From NCBI GenBank assembly GCA_020726505.1, contig JAHLEZ010000005.1, positions 2,294,001-2,358,000 of the forward strand: a DNA stretch of 64,000 nt. The letters are read 5' to 3'. A model generated the notes under the pieces. That model worked only from the letters and a program-made list of their open reading frames with translations. It was not told the DNA's origin and did no database searches. Source of the stretch: Leptodontidium sp. MPI-SDFR-AT-0119. Taxonomy: Eukaryota; Ascomycota; Leotiomycetes; Helotiales; Leptodontidiaceae. Positions 1 through 12,296 of the stretch are shown one piece after another (position 1 is the first letter of the stretch; each line of letters begins with the position of its first letter). Position numbers and translations under genes: made by a program.

Positions 1-234
1 TATGCAGGAACGAGAAGATAGCGTGGACCCTTTCCAGAAGAAATACATCGTGTGATTCTGGGGATCGCTGATATGTCGGGATTCAACTTCACTCCACTTC
101 GTTCATCCTCTTCTTGATCCTATATAACATTTTCCATGGTCTCGCTGCTTGGTTTTACTTCAATCAGTACCAAAGAAAGTCCCAACCCATCGTTTTCCCT
201 CTCCCAAAACCAACAACAACACATCAATTCCACA
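1..234. other. Upstream leader of the first gene
   Basis: No supported gene. A tiny plus-strand reading frame (positions 3-56) could be the last exon of a gene beyond the left edge, but nothing confirms it. The pyrimidine-rich stretch before 235 fits the 5' leader of the oxidoreductase gene. An in-frame ATG at 136 would add 33 residues ahead of the conserved Rossmann start, so it was not chosen. Confidence 0.4.
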
Positions 235-1393
235 ATGGCACCTCAAAAACTCCAAATCGCCTGCGCCGGTCTCGGCCGCATGGGCAAACGCCATGCCTTA
301 CACTTCCTGAACCGCACTCCTCGAGCACAACTCGTCGCAGCCAGTACCCCAGATGAAACCGAGATCCAATGGGCGAAGCAACATCTCGAGCCTTGGGGAG
401 TTCGCATCTACACTTCCTACGACGAGATGATCAAGCAGGAAGGTCTACAAGCCGTGGTCATCGCATCAGTCACTACCGTTCATGCTGAACAGGCTATCAA
501 AGCCATTGATGCCAATTTACATGTCCTGTGCGAGAAACCGCTTTCGACTTCTGTGGAAATAGTGCGTTCTCCCTCCCAACCAAATCACCAATTTAAGTGT
601 CTGTGTGAGATTTAAATACTCATCTGAGCTGAGCTGATATGGTGTCGAACAGTCCCAATCCGTAGTCGACGCCGCATCCAAGAAACCTAACCTCAAAGTA
701 ATGTGCGGCTTCTCCCGCCGCTTCGACAACTCCTACCGCGACGCCTTCACCAAAATGGACAACGGCCTCATCGGGCGCCCATCCATCTTCCGCTCCCAGA
801 CCTGCGATAAACTCGACCCGTCCGGCTTCTTCGTCGCCTACGCCGAGTTCTCGGGCGGCATTTTCGTCGATTGCTCGATCCATGATATTGATCTAGCGCT
901 GTGGTTCTTCGGACAAGATAGTAGAGTCAAGAGTGTAGTCAGCAGTGGGATCACAGCCGTCCAACCCGAACTGAGAAAACACAAGGATGTCGATAATGCA
1001 GTTGGGATCGTTGAGTTTTACGGTGGCCAGATTGCGTATCTGTTCTGCTCGCGGATGATGGCTGCTGGCCAGGATGACGCGACTGAGATTATCGGCACGG
1101 ATGGGAAACTGCAGGTTAATGCCCAGCCGATGAGCAATCTGGTTAATATCTATGAGGCGGGAGGTGTCAAGAGGGAGATCCCCGGGGATTATTATGGAAG
1201 GTTCGAGCAGGCTTTTGTTAATGAGGCGAATGAGTTTACGGCGTGTTGTTTGGATGGGACGAAATTGCCAATGAAGTTGGCGGGTGCGGTGCAGGCTGTT
1301 AAGATTGGATGTGCGCTGCAGGAGAGTTTGAATTCGGGGAAGAAGATTAGCTTTGATGAGACTGGACGGAGGGTGGAGCTTGCTGTTCTCTGA
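235..1393 (+). CDS. Gfo/Idh/MocA oxidoreductase, inositol 2-dehydrogenase-like
   Basis: Two exons, 235-561 and 653-1393, give 355 residues. The intron has donor GTGCGT, a CTGAGCTGAT branch region and acceptor AACAG, and the phase is preserved. The protein is a cytosolic NAD(P)-dependent dehydrogenase that probably oxidises a cyclic polyol or sugar. The Rossmann glycine motif GLGRMG lies at residues 12-17 right after the start. The family signature EKPL has the catalytic-type Lys at about 101. In the C-terminal domain a D-x3-H pair (about Asp182 and His186, in VDCSIHD) matches the catalytic Asp/His of inositol dehydrogenases. Length is normal for the family. I chose the ATG at 235 because the Rossmann strand begins directly after it. 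Family assignment is firm; the exact substrate is inferred. Confidence 0.9.
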
Positions 1394-1916
1394 GAGGGCA
1401 GATCATGCTCATAATTGATTGGGTGGAGTTGGAGATCTTGTGGGTGGGCCAAGGAAAGATCGTTAGAGAGAGAAACCAAAATTCTTACATCAATAATGAA
1501 TATTTATATTAGATTTCTAGGGACAACATGCTAAATCTCTCCGTGTTATGTCTTGCAGAAAATAGAGGACTTGAAGTTAACTAAATGCGGTGAGGATTGG
1601 CAGATAGGCTAGTAGGTTCGCCTATCTAGGTAGTTTGTGCACAACCCCATCCCACCAGAACCTCCTCTTTTCCTTCAGTCGCGTTCTCACGCTTTCGTCC
1701 CACACCAACAACCAAGCCGCCTTGCGATCACAGCCAACACGGGGGGAAATAAGTTCGGTAACGAGGCACTACCTACCTTAGCTTCCGTCTGCCCCCACCC
1801 CACCACGCCTGCCATTGCTTTCTGCATCCTGTCGTGCTTTCTGTCATTAATCCTGAACATCATCTCACCTTCCGTTCGACGTCCGTCACCTTCTGGCATC
1901 GCCATCGCTATTCAAG
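1394..1916. other. Intergenic: terminator and promoter region
   Basis: Holds the 3' end of the dehydrogenase transcript and the C/T-rich leader of the next gene. An open frame from 1637 to 2143 crosses into the next coding exon in another phase and has biased His/Pro composition, so it is taken as a shadow. Nothing else is supported. Confidence 0.5.
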
Positions 1917-3204
1917 ATGAGATTCCTTCGCCGTTTTCTACCGCACATCATCATTATCACTACCACAGCGACAGCGATCATCATTTGCATCACCTTACTC
2001 ATAGCAATGAAGATATTATTACCGAATCCCACATACACCTTCATTCTTCAGCAGGCTATTACGATCATTGGGCTTTGCACTGGCAACCTAGTATGCTACT
2101 ATTCCATTCGTGTGTGCTTCTTGACAACAGTTCGGCGGTTTAGGGAGGATCTCAGAGATACCTCTGTTCAACCATTCAATACGCCGCCCTGGGACACAAT
2201 ATCACGACGAGAGCGTGTTAATTTATATCACCTTCCTGGCCTGTTCACAGGACCGCTTCTATGCTACGTATTTGCTTACGTCCAGTTCCTTATGTGGTGC
2301 AAACTTGGTTTTATCCCTATCATCCTAGGATGGGTGGCACCCTTTGGCTTTTGGAGCATATCCTGCTGTTTGAGGTATCGCACGAAAGATCGCGAGACAC
2401 GGAGCCACGATGCCTAGCACAGAACCAGGATTACTTCAGTCACCAGAACACTCCCGTATTCACGTACAAGGCTGAGTTCATGTGGTTTGAAAGTCTGTGT
2501 AAGCTCAAAAACAGTGGTACCCCGGATTCCACTCATACTGACAATTTTCAGGTTCCGGACGAGGCCTTCCCTGGTCAGCCACCACGAGCATAGTCTACTT
2601 TCAATTTCAGCATCGAGACTGCGAACTTGGAGAGTCGAAAGGAAGAACAGAGGATACGATGCGCGAGAAATGTGCGAAGCTGACTTGGAACTGTTGCTTC
2701 TGGAGCAAACCTGATGGTGGAAACAACTCCTAATGCAAATACGCCTCGAAACAGGACTCATCCTCCGCAATCTACGCCTAACTCTACTCGTTCTTCCGTC
2801 ACCCTTCAAACCCAGTTCCATTCCAAACAAATGACCTTCTACCAGGCCCTCAGATTACCGACAACGCCGTCCCAGAAACACACCTACCAACCCCTGAAAA
2901 CCACACACAAGCCGATCCACTTCCAACGGGCATTCGCCTCCGATATCCTTCTTCTCCGAGTCTACCTTCTGTTCCAACACCTCAAAATACACTACCATGG
3001 GAGGAGCAATGCATTTCCGCGGATGACTGGACCGTTGCTTTCCTCGATTCGACTATTGAAGAACATCGAAAGTCTGTTTGCGAGCGAGGTCGGCAACGAT
3101 TAGACGTTGATGATGCCGGAACAGCAGCCAATAAGCGGTATCGCGACGAGCCGGGGGAGAATTTGAGTCGGAAGAAAGTGAGATCTGAGTCAGAGGGTAG
3201 TTGA
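1917..3204 (+). CDS. Orphan multi-exon membrane protein
   Basis: Proposed exons 1917-2374, 2440-2498, 2552-2716 and 2816-3204, about 356 residues. Intron 2 (2499-2551, GTAAGC...ACTGAC...TTTTCAG) is convincing. Intron 1 (GTATCG...CTTCAG) and intron 3 (branch CTAAC, acceptor CCCAG at 2815) keep phase, but the intron-3 donor is uncertain (2717 or 2672). The N-terminal exon has hydrophobic segments at about residues 10-32, 42-62 and 112-150. The last exon encodes a soluble Pro-, acid- and basic-rich tail that has no ATG of its own. I do not recognise the family. It may be a lineage-specific membrane protein with a cytosolic tail. Confidence 0.5.
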
Positions 3205-4182
3205 GTGGGACGGGAAAAGGAAGCCTTCGCAGTGTTGTTTTAGTTAATGAAGTATAAATTGTATGATCAGGTCTACTGTGGCTATGGAGCAGAAATAGTT
3301 TTCTCAGGGAGTGGGCCAAGGAAAGTGGAAGTAATGGATGTCAAAAAGGTGGCTAATCCATGTGGATATGGATCGAGGCAGCGTCTGGGCTTGCGGGCTG
3401 GCTTCTCCAGGTCAACCAATTGAATCCATAGAATCTCAATAAAAAGGGTCAATGAAAATGGTCAACAAAGATATCACTCTCGCTGGTCTTGTGGTAATTG
3501 GTTTTTGTTTGAGACTGGCCTTCATGTCCTATATCACTGCTGGTACATGAAAGTTGTCAAGGGAAAGTAATAAGCACCAAGGTGTTGCAATCCCAACGCC
3601 TGATGCCCACTATGCCAATCCTTATCAACCCTGCCCGTAGCCTTTTTTGGTTTCTGACGTGGGACTCCAAACTAAATACCACTAATAATTTATTCTTCTT
3701 CTTCTTCTTAGAGGCTTCGTTGAATTGCAAGAATTGCTTTTCTGTCTGCAAAGAAATAGGTTGCTGACTAATTCTCGCTTAGCAAAGAAAACAGACATTC
3801 CCCCTTTTTGATGAGACGTGTGGGCATTGTTTCACCTGATGATGAATCTGATTCTTAACTTGGTTAGATGATTAGATGAATTAATGTTTGTTGTTTTAAC
3901 TGGTCTGAAGATGTGCTGCCTGGTCCTGTCCCAAGTTCTGGGGTTGGCTGTGCTTGGCGTCAGCCGCTGGTTTGTTTACGTTGAGTGAATCCATTCTTGC
4001 AGCCCTTTTGAGGCCTAGGAAAATTTAGGCTACAAGGCGCCTCGAACTAGCGCACTCTAACGCACACGCTTCTTTTCCTGTTCTCGAATTTCTTCCTCCC
4101 CTCAACCTCTTTTGAACATCATTCTCAACCACCACCATCGATCTACACCACTTCCCCCAATAACAACAAGAATCCCATCAAG
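3205..4182. other. Intergenic region
   Basis: About 1 kb with no supported gene. It contains a pyrimidine run near 3690-3712 and the C/T-rich leader of the following gene (4060-4180). Short open frames here lack splice or composition support. Confidence 0.5.
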
Positions 4183-5579
4183 ATGCCCGCCCCACACGAC
4201 AGAAGATTCGTAAAGATCTTTCAAAGAGCTCAAGAGGAGCAGCGCTGGAGTGACGCCCAGCTTCTGACCCTCTTTGAGGAATGTTTGGCGCAAGCCATTC
4301 ATGATGACCCAACCATGCCAGAGGACAGGGTCATCACGAGAGCCCTGAGAGGCTGGTTCCGCCGCCTTTGTATGTTCTCACACGCTGACCTTACTTTTGA
4401 GGCGTTCTTCTAACAGCTCTGCAGTTCCCGGTGCGAATATTCCGGAGATCTTGAGCTACAACAGGGAACTGGAGCACCGACCAAGATTCGGAGATGCTGT
4501 TGTCATCCGATCAAGAGCCGCTGGCACCTTCTGGTAAGTCTTCCTTTCGACCAATTTTCCTATTTCAAGCCCCCTCTCTCGTCTGTTCGACTTTCAAATT
4601 GAGTCGGCGATCTGAATGCTAATTTTTGTCCTTCGAAGGTGGAACGAGGAGAGACTTCGGACCCAATGGGTTTGGTTCGATCCCAATTCCAGCAGGGCCG
4701 GAGATTTCGTCTTCACAGACCCATCATCCGATCCTCAGCCAAGTTCTCGAAGTAGCAGAGCTGGAGCCAGCCAATCTGGCTATGTTCCCGTCACGCCGGC
4801 CAGAGTACAAGGCAATGTCCGAGATAGGAGGGGAAATCTGCCTAACTATCGAGGCTCGTCTATCGCGGAGGGCCCCCACCAATTCACCCCCTCCTCCAAC
4901 CGCCGCAATTCCAACCTCTCCACCCCAAATTCCTCCCGTCAGAGTCCTCGACCCAGCACAAATACCAACTACTCCAACTACCAAGAAGACGACGACGAGA
5001 CCATGGCTGACATGGCACCCCCAGCATCCCCTGCCAAAGAGGAGGACACCCCGGTATCAAGGGTTGTCACCAACCCCAACGCCGCCGCCGTAGGCTACAC
5101 CGACGAGGACGGATCCCGCGTCATCGTTGAGAGCCAGAACGAGTACCTGTCCCTGGAGGCTTTCATCACCATGAAGGCACTAAAGGAAGGATGGACCAAG
5201 CAGGAGCTCGACAACGGCTGGAAGCTCTGCATGGACAAGTGCTGGGCCGACTTTGGCGACAAGGGGTTCGCGTACGTCCAGTACCGGACCGAGATGAGAT
5301 ACTGGTGCAACCTCTGTGAGTAAGAACGATCTGCTGTCAATGCTTTGTCGCTGACCTTGATGTGTTTTAGTCCGTGATGAGATCTTCCCTGGCAGAGATC
5401 CTCTCACTAGACAATATACCATGCTCACCCAGAGAGAGATGGCGCAGAAGGAGGAACTTCATGAAGAGCACCTCGCTGCTGGCATGTCCCGCACCTCATC
5501 CCTCTCTCCTCCTGCTGAGCCTGCAAACAAGCGCGCCAAGACTGAGGTCAAGAAGGAAACCACCAACGGCAACAACTAG
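4183..5579 (+). CDS. Orphan protein with nuclear-type basic tail
   Basis: Four exons, 4183-4369, 4425-4533, 4639-5315 and 5371-5579, 393 residues. All three introns are well formed (GTATGT, GTAAGT and GTGAGT donors; CTGAC branches; CAG/AAG/TAG acceptors) and in phase. The N-terminal ~95 residues are ordered, helical and Trp-rich, including a WW pair across the second junction. A low-complexity Ser/Pro/Asn-rich linker follows (about 125-235), then a second conserved-looking block with aromatic and Cys residues (about 250-330). The tail carries KRAK...KK, a plausible nuclear localisation signal. I do not recognise a named domain. The two ordered blocks around a disordered linker suggest a nuclear adaptor or regulator, which is inference only. 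Confidence 0.8.
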
Positions 5580-6207
5580 ATGCCTGCAATAGCACGGTCC
5601 CTCATCCCTTCCACAAGCTTGCGTACAAGGATCACTCATTTGGGAGGTGAACATGGCGTTATGGGATATTGAGGATTGGAGTTTGGAGGGCAGATACTTG
5701 AGAGATGGCGTCTTTAGAGGTTGTTTTCTGGGGCTTGCTTCTTCGGACATAGTTACGAGATTACGAGATAAAACGTGGGGAAAATCGCAGTTCCTAGGTG
5801 TACATACTGACTTATTGCCCCTGTGAAACTCGAACTCAGGTCCAAGCTCCTTTATTGTAACAAAACCCCCACTCAACTTTAAATTGCAATCTATGCTGTT
5901 TTGATTGCTTGATGGTAATTCCCTGTTGTCAAGTGGAGCGCTGAAGTGTGGAAGGGGGTGTTGTGGCGATGCCACCAACTTCCACTGACTTTCTATTTAC
6001 CCGTTCGCCCTCTAACCAGCCTAGTGGGGCATTGCCATGCAGCAACTCGCTTAATCTGCTTGTTGACTTTGGTCCAAGCCCATTGTTGACTGTCAACTTT
6101 CAACAACGCAGCCTCTCCCCGATCTCTACAGAGACCGATCTCTCCACACATCTCAACACCAAGCCTCACTCCTTCTCAGCAGGGCAGTATCATACAGCTG
6201 CTACACC
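5580..6207. other. Intergenic region
   Basis: 3' region of the previous gene followed by a C/T-rich leader with CACCA-type start context before 6208. Minus- and plus-strand open frames here overlap each other and show no family features. Confidence 0.5.
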
Positions 6208-7307
6208 ATGGAGGAGGGCAACCCGCTTTCGCCATTACCCTTGCTTCGACGCATTGATAGTGGGTGCGATCTGGGCAACCTGATCGATGGTCTCTCGCTT
6301 TCATCTCTAGATGGCGATGGAGGCTTCGAGGAATCAGATCAGGTATGTTTGTATTCCGATCCTATCACTTTCACTGGCATCAGATCGATGGCATGGTACT
6401 GACGCAGCGAAGGGCTGCTGCGATCTTCCCGAACTAGCCGTACCACCTTCAACTGTCAGACTCTCCGACCCAATAAGCAACACCAGAGCCTCAGTTCTCA
6501 GCTTTAAAGCTCTCCCTCCAACTCAGGACAATTCCGAGATTATCGATTGTGATGAGCCCCTGTTCAGACCACGGATCACCGAGGCTGTGCAGCAGTTCGC
6601 TTTTTCTTTGATGGATATGCATGAAAATGGAGAGATGTACACAAATATGTGAGTAGCAGACGTTTACTCTACGGAGCAGCCAAAGTTCATACAATCGATC
6701 CTCTTGTCTTCTATGTTCGAAGGCAGCCAACACCAGATCTTGCTGACTCTCCTTCTCTCCAGATCAACCGGCGCAATTCCTTCCCATGGATTTCCTTCCG
6801 ATAGCGAAGAGTACTACTTCACTCTGTAAGCTCCCTAATACAACTTTGCCAGAATGCGGGCTGACATTCGTCCAAATGGGCAGATCCGAAGACTCTTCTG
6901 AAAGCTTGTGCGAAAGCATCAACCAAAGCCCAACTTCGTTAAAGCCACTCAAGGTCACTCGCTATACCTTAGTCAACAATCCAGCTGGAAATCGCAAGTA
7001 CCAGAAGTGGATCAAGACCACAGCACTTGCAAACCTGATTGAATCCGGAAAAGTCAAGCGGGTTGAAGGCAAACAAGAGGTCAAAATAATCGAAAACCCA
7101 TGTGTCCAAGTCAAGGAAGCTGCTGCCCAAGAGGTCAAAGTCGACGACGTCCAGGAAGTAAAGAATAATCTGCGTACCAAGTTCCGGCACGGTCGCAAGA
7201 AGAAAGTCGTATATCGTGGACCGAGTTGCTATAAATGCTCCGGAAAGCACCATATTCGGGACTGCTGTTGGCGCTTCTTGAAGGGGAAGAGGAGCAGAAA
7301 GGTTTGA
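6208..7307 (+). CDS. CCHC zinc-knuckle protein
   Basis: Exons 6208-6342, 6413-6648, 6763-6825 and 6884-7307, 285 residues. Intron donors are GTATGT, GTGAGT and GTAAGC with CTGAC-type branches. The first acceptor is taken at 6412 because the alternative AG at 6407 puts a stop in frame. The product is acidic and Ser-rich at the N terminus. A Lys/Val/Glu-rich middle (about 190-240) repeats KQEVK, AQEVK and VQEVK-like units. Near the C terminus, CYKCSGKHHIRDCC fits C-x2-C-x4-H-x4-C (a zinc knuckle starting at about residue 260), followed by a strongly basic tail. This suggests single-stranded nucleic-acid binding. It shares the knuckle type with the gene at 9647-11321. The biological role is unknown. 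Confidence 0.7.
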
Positions 7308-7729
7308 CCTCGGTCAAATTTCTGCTCTGTAGGTATATCTGTGTGGGGGTTCGTTTGTATTTTATGTCGAGGCTGTTTCTCAGCTTTATGTTTTCGCCCT
7401 GCTGCTGGTAATGGTAGGGGTGTTCATTTCGTGTTGAGGAGTTTTGCTTGAGGTTAACTACCGCCCCTGGAGGGCTGCACACCCAGATTCTATCCTGTGG
7501 AATTGCGGCTGTCTTGAATAGGATTGGTATTGATGTCCGCTGCATGGGATCAAAGTTGATAGACATGTCTTAGAAGGTGTGACTGTAGCTAGGATGATGG
7601 GGTGGCGCGCACATGCATGAGCGTTCAAATGGGACAAAAATGAATCACTGTGAACATAGACTTTTTGTGAAACGCTTTGAACCGTCTTTCTTACTCTGCC
7701 GATAATAAGGCGAGAAGGTGGAAACTGTG
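7308..7729. other. Intergenic region
   Basis: No supported gene. Minus-strand open frames here run antisense to the zinc-knuckle gene end and have no recognisable features. Confidence 0.4.
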
Positions 7730-9297
7730 ATGCGGACAGACAGCCATATTCAGGACTGGAAGGAGCTAGCCAAAATGTCAACGACATTCATGGACTTCGA
7801 GCAACTCACAGCCTTCTTCAACGTCATTCTTTCAAAATCATCTCTGACACCAACATCCATAATGAAAGACGATAGCGACTTGCCCCCTCTGGCTACGCCA
7901 GACGTTCCAATTGGAGAACTTCTAGCGGTCCATCACAAAACGCTAAAGAGCATTGCAAGTCTAGAAAGTGGCAAACCAGCCCTTGAACCCTACGCAGAGT
8001 TACCCAATATCACATCCACGACGATATGTCTTTTTCAAGCATTTAGAGCTCGGCATATTCGTAGCATGGCCGAAGAGCTTTCCCCAATGAATGCAGACAG
8101 GCTCAAGCACTTCCGTAAAGGCGGGCCCATGTACCAGGAAGCAACTGAACACCGCTAGAGACCTTTCCCAGCTGTGTTATGCTGAATGCTGACCAATTTG
8201 AAAGATGCAGTCTCTACAATGGAAAGGCTTGAAGAAGACCGGAAGACGTCCCATGTTATGTACAAGTTACTACTCGCGATAGATGAAGACATGCTACAGG
8301 TCCTTGTTGACAATACATTGGGATACAAATATGAGAATAATAGTGACTTCCGAAGAAATACATGACAACAGGAAACTTTCCTGGTGCTTATGTTTTAACA
8401 CTGGTCCCAAGAGGTGACGCTGGACAGGGTCTGCGCAGACACCGTGTGTACGTGTTGCGTAATAAGATTGAAAGGCATGTGCAGTCTATTTGAATGGAGT
8501 GCAACTAGCTTACTTCCAAAGTTATCTTAATTGGTCTGGTCGACGTATCCGAGAGGATGATGAAGATCTCGAATATGATGAGATCATGCGAGAGTCGAAG
8601 GTAGCTGCTGAGATCGAGTGGCGCTATTATCGAAGATACGAAGACTTCGCGGATGTTCTCCAGCACACAACGAGGGTCTTCGCAACATGTCGTCCCCTGG
8701 TTGCTTTCAGCTCCTAGAGGTGTTAGACCAGTATCTCGCCTTTGACTTTGATCAAGCCAACGGACCTCCTTTGAGACAATCCTTGATGTTTGTCGGCAGC
8801 AGTTTCAACATGAGCCAAATTCTACTCAATGCCGACGGCATACCATCAAGGTCAGATGCAAAGTTGAATAGTTCGGAGCCGCTCTCTCTGATACTCGGTG
8901 CCTTGGGTGCATGGACACAAAGATCGTGCCCATCGTGATCCCTGTTCTCCGGATTTGGGAACGAGATCAGTTACAAATTGCACAAGATACCCTTGGCTGG
9001 CTGGCCGGAGCTCATGGGGTGGTCAATTTGATGGAGAAAGAGGAGTCTTATTTATCGGCACTTGCTTAAGCTGATGCCTTGATGGCTGAAAGCTTCCAGA
9101 TGACGAAGACAGAGTTGGAGATGGAGAACAGCTGCTACCATTGTAACAAGCTTCTTGAATATCAACAGAGGCTTGCACACAGATCCTACGTCTCGTTCGT
9201 CGAGATGTCCGAGGATGCCCGAGATGTTGCGATTCAAGTCACCCAGAAAAAAAAAGATTTGAAAATTGCCGGTCACAAGAGACAAGAGCAAAAGTAG
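7730..9297 (+). pseudogene. Decayed orphan gene, several frame breaks
   Basis: A run of coding-like segments in one orientation that cannot be joined by normal introns. Frame 2 runs from ATG 7730 (or 7774) to a TAG at 8156, and a second stop follows in the same frame at 8183. Coding-like sequence resumes in frame 2 from 8204 to a TGA near 8364. It continues in frame 1 (about 8371-8490), frame 0 (to 8717), frame 2 (to 8938) and frame 1 (8908-9297), the last with one in-frame TAA at 9067. The segments have normal amino-acid composition, with acidic and amphipathic helices, for example around LLLAIDEDMLQVLVDN. I do not recognise the family. A live gene with unusual introns is possible, but the in-frame stop at 9067 and the repeated shifts favour decay. 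Confidence 0.55.
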
Positions 9298-9646
9298 CAA
9301 AATGATGGAAGTCGAGGCCCCTCAACACGAAAGACCAACTACAACACTTACCACGTGACGCTTCGGCAAGCCAAAATGTCAACAACGGAATCAGAACCTG
9401 GACTTTCTCCCTCTTAGTCGCGTCAACTCCAACTCGAACGGCAATCTCGACTCAACACCACGGTTTGGCTGCAAATATGGCAGATTCTTTCCCACTGCTG
9501 GTTCCACCTCCCTCCCCTCCTCCACCTTTTCAGCGCGCCGTCAGCGACAACGACCTCGACACGCCTTCCGATGCTGACCAGCAACTTCGGGACTTGGGGA
9601 AGTCAATATTGGCGAGCTTCTCAACCGAATATTCACCCTGAAGCAA

Positions 9647-11321
9647 ATGCCTGGAGACATGCAGAGACTTCAACTGCAGCCCCCTCCGCAAAATGGTTTC
9701 CCCAACGCCGCAGGTCAGATTCCTGGAGCGAGCTTGACACCACCTCAACAAGGCTATGGACTTCACCAACCTGGAATGCCGTTCGGATTCCCGCAGATGG
9801 CAATGCCATGGAACTTCGGGCATAACCCGAATCCAGGCGTCGGCCCAGGGCAAGGTCTTCCTTGGACATACGCTGGTTCAATGCCACCATATCAACAACA
9901 CAACATGCTACAGAACTCGCTGCAGCAGGTCTCAGATTTTAGTTCTGGATACGTCTCACAACTAGGATACTCGAGTCAGTCAGTGGTTGCTATCAGAACA
10001 CGAGGAACACAAATGCGAGGCATGAACAAAAAACACATGCGTGGTTCAATACCATCTACTCGTGGTCAGTCTCTGGGGCGAGGTCAGTCTTCAGTTAGGG
10101 GCCAGCCATCACTACGAGGACAACCAACACTTCGGGGACAGCTTCTTCAGATTCGCAGCCGCAGAGGAATTCAAAGCCGAGTACCCATGTCTAGATATCC
10201 ACAACCAGATCCCAATGATCCATGTTGCCAGTGCGGATCGACCGTCCACCAGCTAAAACACCACCCAAACCCTAATACTTCCCAAGGATACCTACGGGGC
10301 TGCCTCTACTGCAATAAGCTCGACCACTTTTTCGCTAGCTGTCCATTTCGCGGAAACTTCAAAGGAAAGATTTGGTACTTTCTACGAGAATGCCGAACTG
10401 GTCTCTGTCCCGCTGAAGACTTCCGCGACTTTAGGGAAATACACAAGCACGTTGATAATGCTGAGTACAGTGTCGAGATGCATCTGCCACTTACTCCTGA
10501 GTTTGCCTTGGCGAACTTGTATCCAGAAGAGATTGCTTTCAGACACCCTCTTGAAGACGGAGACATAGAGGTGCTTGAGGATCCGTTCTGGAATTCTGGA
10601 GATCCTTTGGCTGGCTTGGGCAGGTTCGGGGTCCACAGGGCTGAAGCTGGTCAGAATAATCGAGATTTGTGGGAACGCCGAGCTGGACAGCACCGATATG
10701 AGATCTGTCAGCAGATTGAGGCTCGAGGTCATGCTTCCGTCGTGGATGAAGCTCAAGCACCTGAGATAGGATCGAGATCAGAGCGACCAGTTAGAAAGTC
10801 AAAACACACTGTGAAGGAGGAGTCTTTGGAGAATCAGGACATTGAGATTGATTCAACTCCCAAGATCGATTCAGTCTTCAGCTGCCATACCACGACAGAG
10901 TGCACCAAATCAACATCCACTTTCAAACGATCGCGTACTGGAGGAAGTGTCAGACCAGCCATCATCAAGACAGTACATGACTTCTGGTCAACTCATATCC
11001 CAATATTTGGCACGCCAACAAACCTCCACTGACCAAGGCCGCCAATTCAAATCTTGGCTACAGACTCATCCTTCCCGCTCAAGACAATATTCAACTGCGC
11101 CTCCATTTCCACGGTTACCTCGCAGCCCCAAAAGAGAAGAGAAGCATGGGACCAAACGAGCACGCGAACGAAGTGCAAGTCCTTCCTCGTCCGAACACTT
11201 CCTTGGCAATGCTTCTATCTGCACCACGTATGGCAGGGGTGAGCGGAGGAATAAGGAGGTTCGTACTCGTCCAGTTCTAAACCTTGCACACCATTTTGTT
11301 GCAGACAGCTTCAGTGATTAA
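9647..11321 (+). CDS. Zinc-knuckle protein with RGQ repeats
   Basis: Exon 9647-10972, an intron 10973-11063 (GTACAT donor, ACTGAC branch, CTACAG acceptor, in phase) and a last exon ending at 11321. An optional in-phase 66-nt intron lies at 11239-11304 (GTGAGC...TTGCAG). The Pro/Gln/Gly-rich N terminus is followed by tandem RGQ-containing hexapeptides (about residues 138-167). Two knuckles follow: a CCHH variant (CQC...H...H, about 192) and a canonical C-x2-C-x4-H-x4-C in CLYCNKLDHFFASC (about 219). The C-terminal exon is Arg/Ser-rich. This fits an RNA-binding protein. The start is uncertain: an ATG at 9477 opens a good Pro-rich frame that ends at a TGA just before 9647, and frame 2 upstream of 9647 also looks coding back to about 9600. 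A missed intron or a frameshift may therefore separate the true N terminus. Confidence 0.65.
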
Positions 11322-12296
11322 TATTACTGCGGCACTCTGCCTGGCTGATTTCGCTGTGTAAGGAGATGCGGTTGTATGGGAAGAAGATTGCATGATATGG
11401 TTTTGTTGTGTGAGAAGAGGTTGAATACTGAGAGAATTATCAAGATACCGAGCGGCTTTGGGGCTGTTCTGTTCTCGAGGAATGCTAATTGCTTGCTGTT
11501 AGGATAGCGAGAGATCTGTTTGATTCGGAAGAGGTGTGAATGTTTAGGCTGGTTGGGCTATATGGATGTATAATGAGGGCTTCGACTGTCCTTCTTTCAT
11601 CTGGAACGATGAATCTGTTGCCCCTATTCTAGCGAGTAGTCAATACTATGCAAGCACTAATTCCTTTACCTCCCGCAATTTGTTCTATCTGGGTAGTTCA
11701 CAGTAGGACTAGTGGCTTCTGTGCTGTCTTCAATTTATGCATCAAAGTAATAGTTCACCCCGCAAACGTTTTCCAGCCCCTCATTGTTTGAAGACTTGGC
11801 GTTCATTTCCAATGAAAATTGTAGAAGTTGAAACTTTCTTTACAGCTTAGAGAAAAAACAGAGAAGATGTCGAGAATTTCCCGGGGTAGTTACCCCATTT
11901 TTGATCTCTAGGTGAGCGAACCTTGCAAAAGTCTTCGCTCCGAACAAAAGTGGGGTGAACTTGATAGCCCGCGAATCCAGTGCATGACTCCCCTCCATCA
12001 AGTTGGTTTTCAAGATAGACTCAAGACGCCTTTTCAATGCAAAGCTAACGGTTTTGTATGGTCGAGGAAGTTCTAGGGATGCTTGACTAAGAGGCTTGGA
12101 GTTTTATTGACCTTCAAGAAGCGAACTTCTGCCATCCGAACGTCATCCACCCTCTCCTGCCAGCTCCCCTCCGTTCTCAGGAATAGCCGATATCCGTTGG
12201 ATTTGGTAAACATAACTCCGGGAACCCAGACACAACAATTTCGATACCTGCAGTACTCCTTCTTAATCTCATTCCTTCGCCGCGACCAATCCCAGC
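11322..12296. other. Intergenic region upstream of the transcription factor
   Basis: About 1 kb of non-coding sequence, with the C/T-rich leader of the regulator gene near 12130-12290. I see no gene, tRNA-like element or repeat family here. Confidence 0.5.

Noticed and set aside
1637..2143. 168-codon plus-strand open frame
   Set aside because: Overlaps the orphan membrane-protein exon in another phase and has repetitive His/Pro composition.
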